Shown here: one piece after another, positions 62,866 through 64,000 of the stretch
How positions within the stretch are numbered: the stretch's first letter is position 1
How the letters are laid out: every line of letters starts with the position of its first letter
Source: Strigamia acuminata
Taxonomy: Eukaryota > Arthropoda > Chilopoda > Geophilomorpha > Linotaeniidae
NCBI GenBank assembly: GCA_949358305.1
Contig: OX442314.1
Location: forward strand, 24,111,060 to 24,175,059
Direction: 5' to 3'
Length of the DNA: 64,000 nt
Translations under genes and position numbers: made by a program
The notes under the pieces: generated by a model
Databases searched by the model: none
What the model was told of the DNA's origin: nothing
Seen by the model: only the letters and a program-made list of their open reading frames with translations

Positions 62866-64000
62866 CTGTAAACAATAGTTAGGTAAATAAAAAACATCTC
62901 AATTAAATAATAATAAAATGATTTCAGTAACATTAATGGCGCCGTAACCCACATGATTAAAAAATACATTGAAATTATATTGCAATATATTTTGAAATGC
63001 ATTTCCAAAATTATTATTTATCAAATAAAAATAAATTTTCAAAATATTTTTTTTTCAATTGTATTACAAAATGCATTATTTAATGTATAAATAATATACT
63101 TGATTCTGGAATGCATTAAGTGAAAAGTAATGTACTGTAAAATATACTTTTGAACTTAAAGGTATTCGAAACTACAAAGAATTCATCAAAACCATCGGTC
63201 TTTTGATCAAACGATCATCTTCAGTAGTCAAACGATAAACAATAGTTGGATTTTATTGCGCCGAGAAAATGCGAAATATTTTTGTGAACGAAAGATAAAA
63301 ATAAACAAATGTGATGCGAAGAGTAAACAGTCTGAATGAAGACGAGTTTAAAACTGTTAAGCAATAAAATAAAGATAAACAATAAACAAATCATTACCAC
63401 TTATGTAATGCTGGAATTTTATATTATTAAATAATAATAATAATTTTTTACGGAGTAATTTTTACATCCTTGTTAAGATATTTTAAATCTCGTAACTGCA
63501 TCCATCTTGCTTTGTTCAATTTAATAAGAAAAGTGATTGAATTTGAAATGAATTTTGTATGTATCAAAAGAAGTTTTTTTTGCTTATTAAATCCATAAAT
63601 TTGTCAGGGATCAATTTAATATTTCATAGTGTTTTCTGTCTCGGCAGAAATGTATTTTTTTTGCTTGTATTTAATGAACCGATGTTTTTCTTTGTGTTCC
63701 CAAACATGAAAGCTAATGCATTCAGTAGCAAATTGATTACAGCAACAGAGGAAGAAAAAAATTCTCTTACAAGATGATTTTAAGCTGAAAAAGAGTTTAA
63801 GCCGTCTAATTTAAATTTCTTAATAATTAACAATGAACGAAACACGTACTGTACGTTAATCCTATTAAGATTGAATCATTCATTATCGGCTTAATGCGTG
63901 TTTAAACGCACCCAAATGAACCATTTTCATTACTAAGAAATTTTATGAGGCTTAGAAGTCACACAACTCATAAAAATCTACAATTATCAGACAATGTTCA
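62866..64000. other. Intron sequence of the calcium channel gene; no exon seen
   Basis: AT-rich. The exon at 62865 enters with two bases of a split codon from an upstream exon, which I cannot find before the window edge. No other gene or repeat is recognised. Confidence 0.5.

Noticed and set aside
1-64000. tRNA genes
   Set aside because: The only tRNA-like strings are primer binding sites beside LTRs; no cloverleaf with A and B boxes was found.

Overview
The window is a piece of an animal nuclear genome, most likely an arthropod. It holds a multi-exon T-type calcium channel gene with GT-AG introns, a short (CCTAA)n tract (the arthropod telomere-type repeat), and a dense load of LTR retrotransposons and short inverted-repeat (MITE-like) DNA transposons. 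Nothing is organised as bacterial operons. Species cannot be read from the sequence.

Layout, left to right. 1-8160 is a stack of nested transposons: an old inverted-repeat element (about 729-8110) was hit by a smaller foldback element (1139-2359, TATA target duplication) and by a complete Ty1/copia retrotransposon on the minus strand (2494-7515, GTAAT target duplication). 8699-15931 (minus) is a giant two-exon gene for a secreted protein of about 2,376 residues, built of about 22 modules of about 95 residues plus an 8-residue tandem repeat; I do not recognise the family. 15953-29423 is a complete, very young, 13.5 kb Ty3/gypsy element (LTRs of 999 bp, one difference seen). It landed at the predicted transcription start of the giant gene and moved its TATA box (29452-29459) 13.5 kb away from the start codon. 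30254-34881 holds MITEs and a decayed Ty3/gypsy relic in pieces. 35166-36786 (plus) is a three-exon leucine-rich-repeat-like gene with a dead partial copy at 53048-53665. 37451-38440 (minus) is a truncated hAT-type transposase. 38608-52804 is a second giant Ty3/gypsy element (14.2 kb, LTRs of 1,752 bp with no difference seen). 55171-62865 (minus) is the 3' half of a T-type voltage-gated calcium channel (repeat III through the C-terminus); its 5' half lies beyond the right edge.

The most interesting system is the pair of giant Ty3/gypsy elements. They are different families, yet both use the slippery heptamer A AAA AAC followed by a hairpin at the gag/pol boundary. The second also shows a second -1 step inside the protease, giving a three-frame gag/pro/pol layout. 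Both carry a large third gene in the envelope position that does not look like an envelope. In both, the ATG of that third gene follows directly on a CAG that looks like a splice acceptor, and both LTRs contain a strong splice donor, which suggests a spliced subgenomic mRNA. One third-gene product has DnaJ-like CxxCxGxG cysteine motifs. The second element also has a long, structured 5' leader and an internal copy of its polypurine tract.
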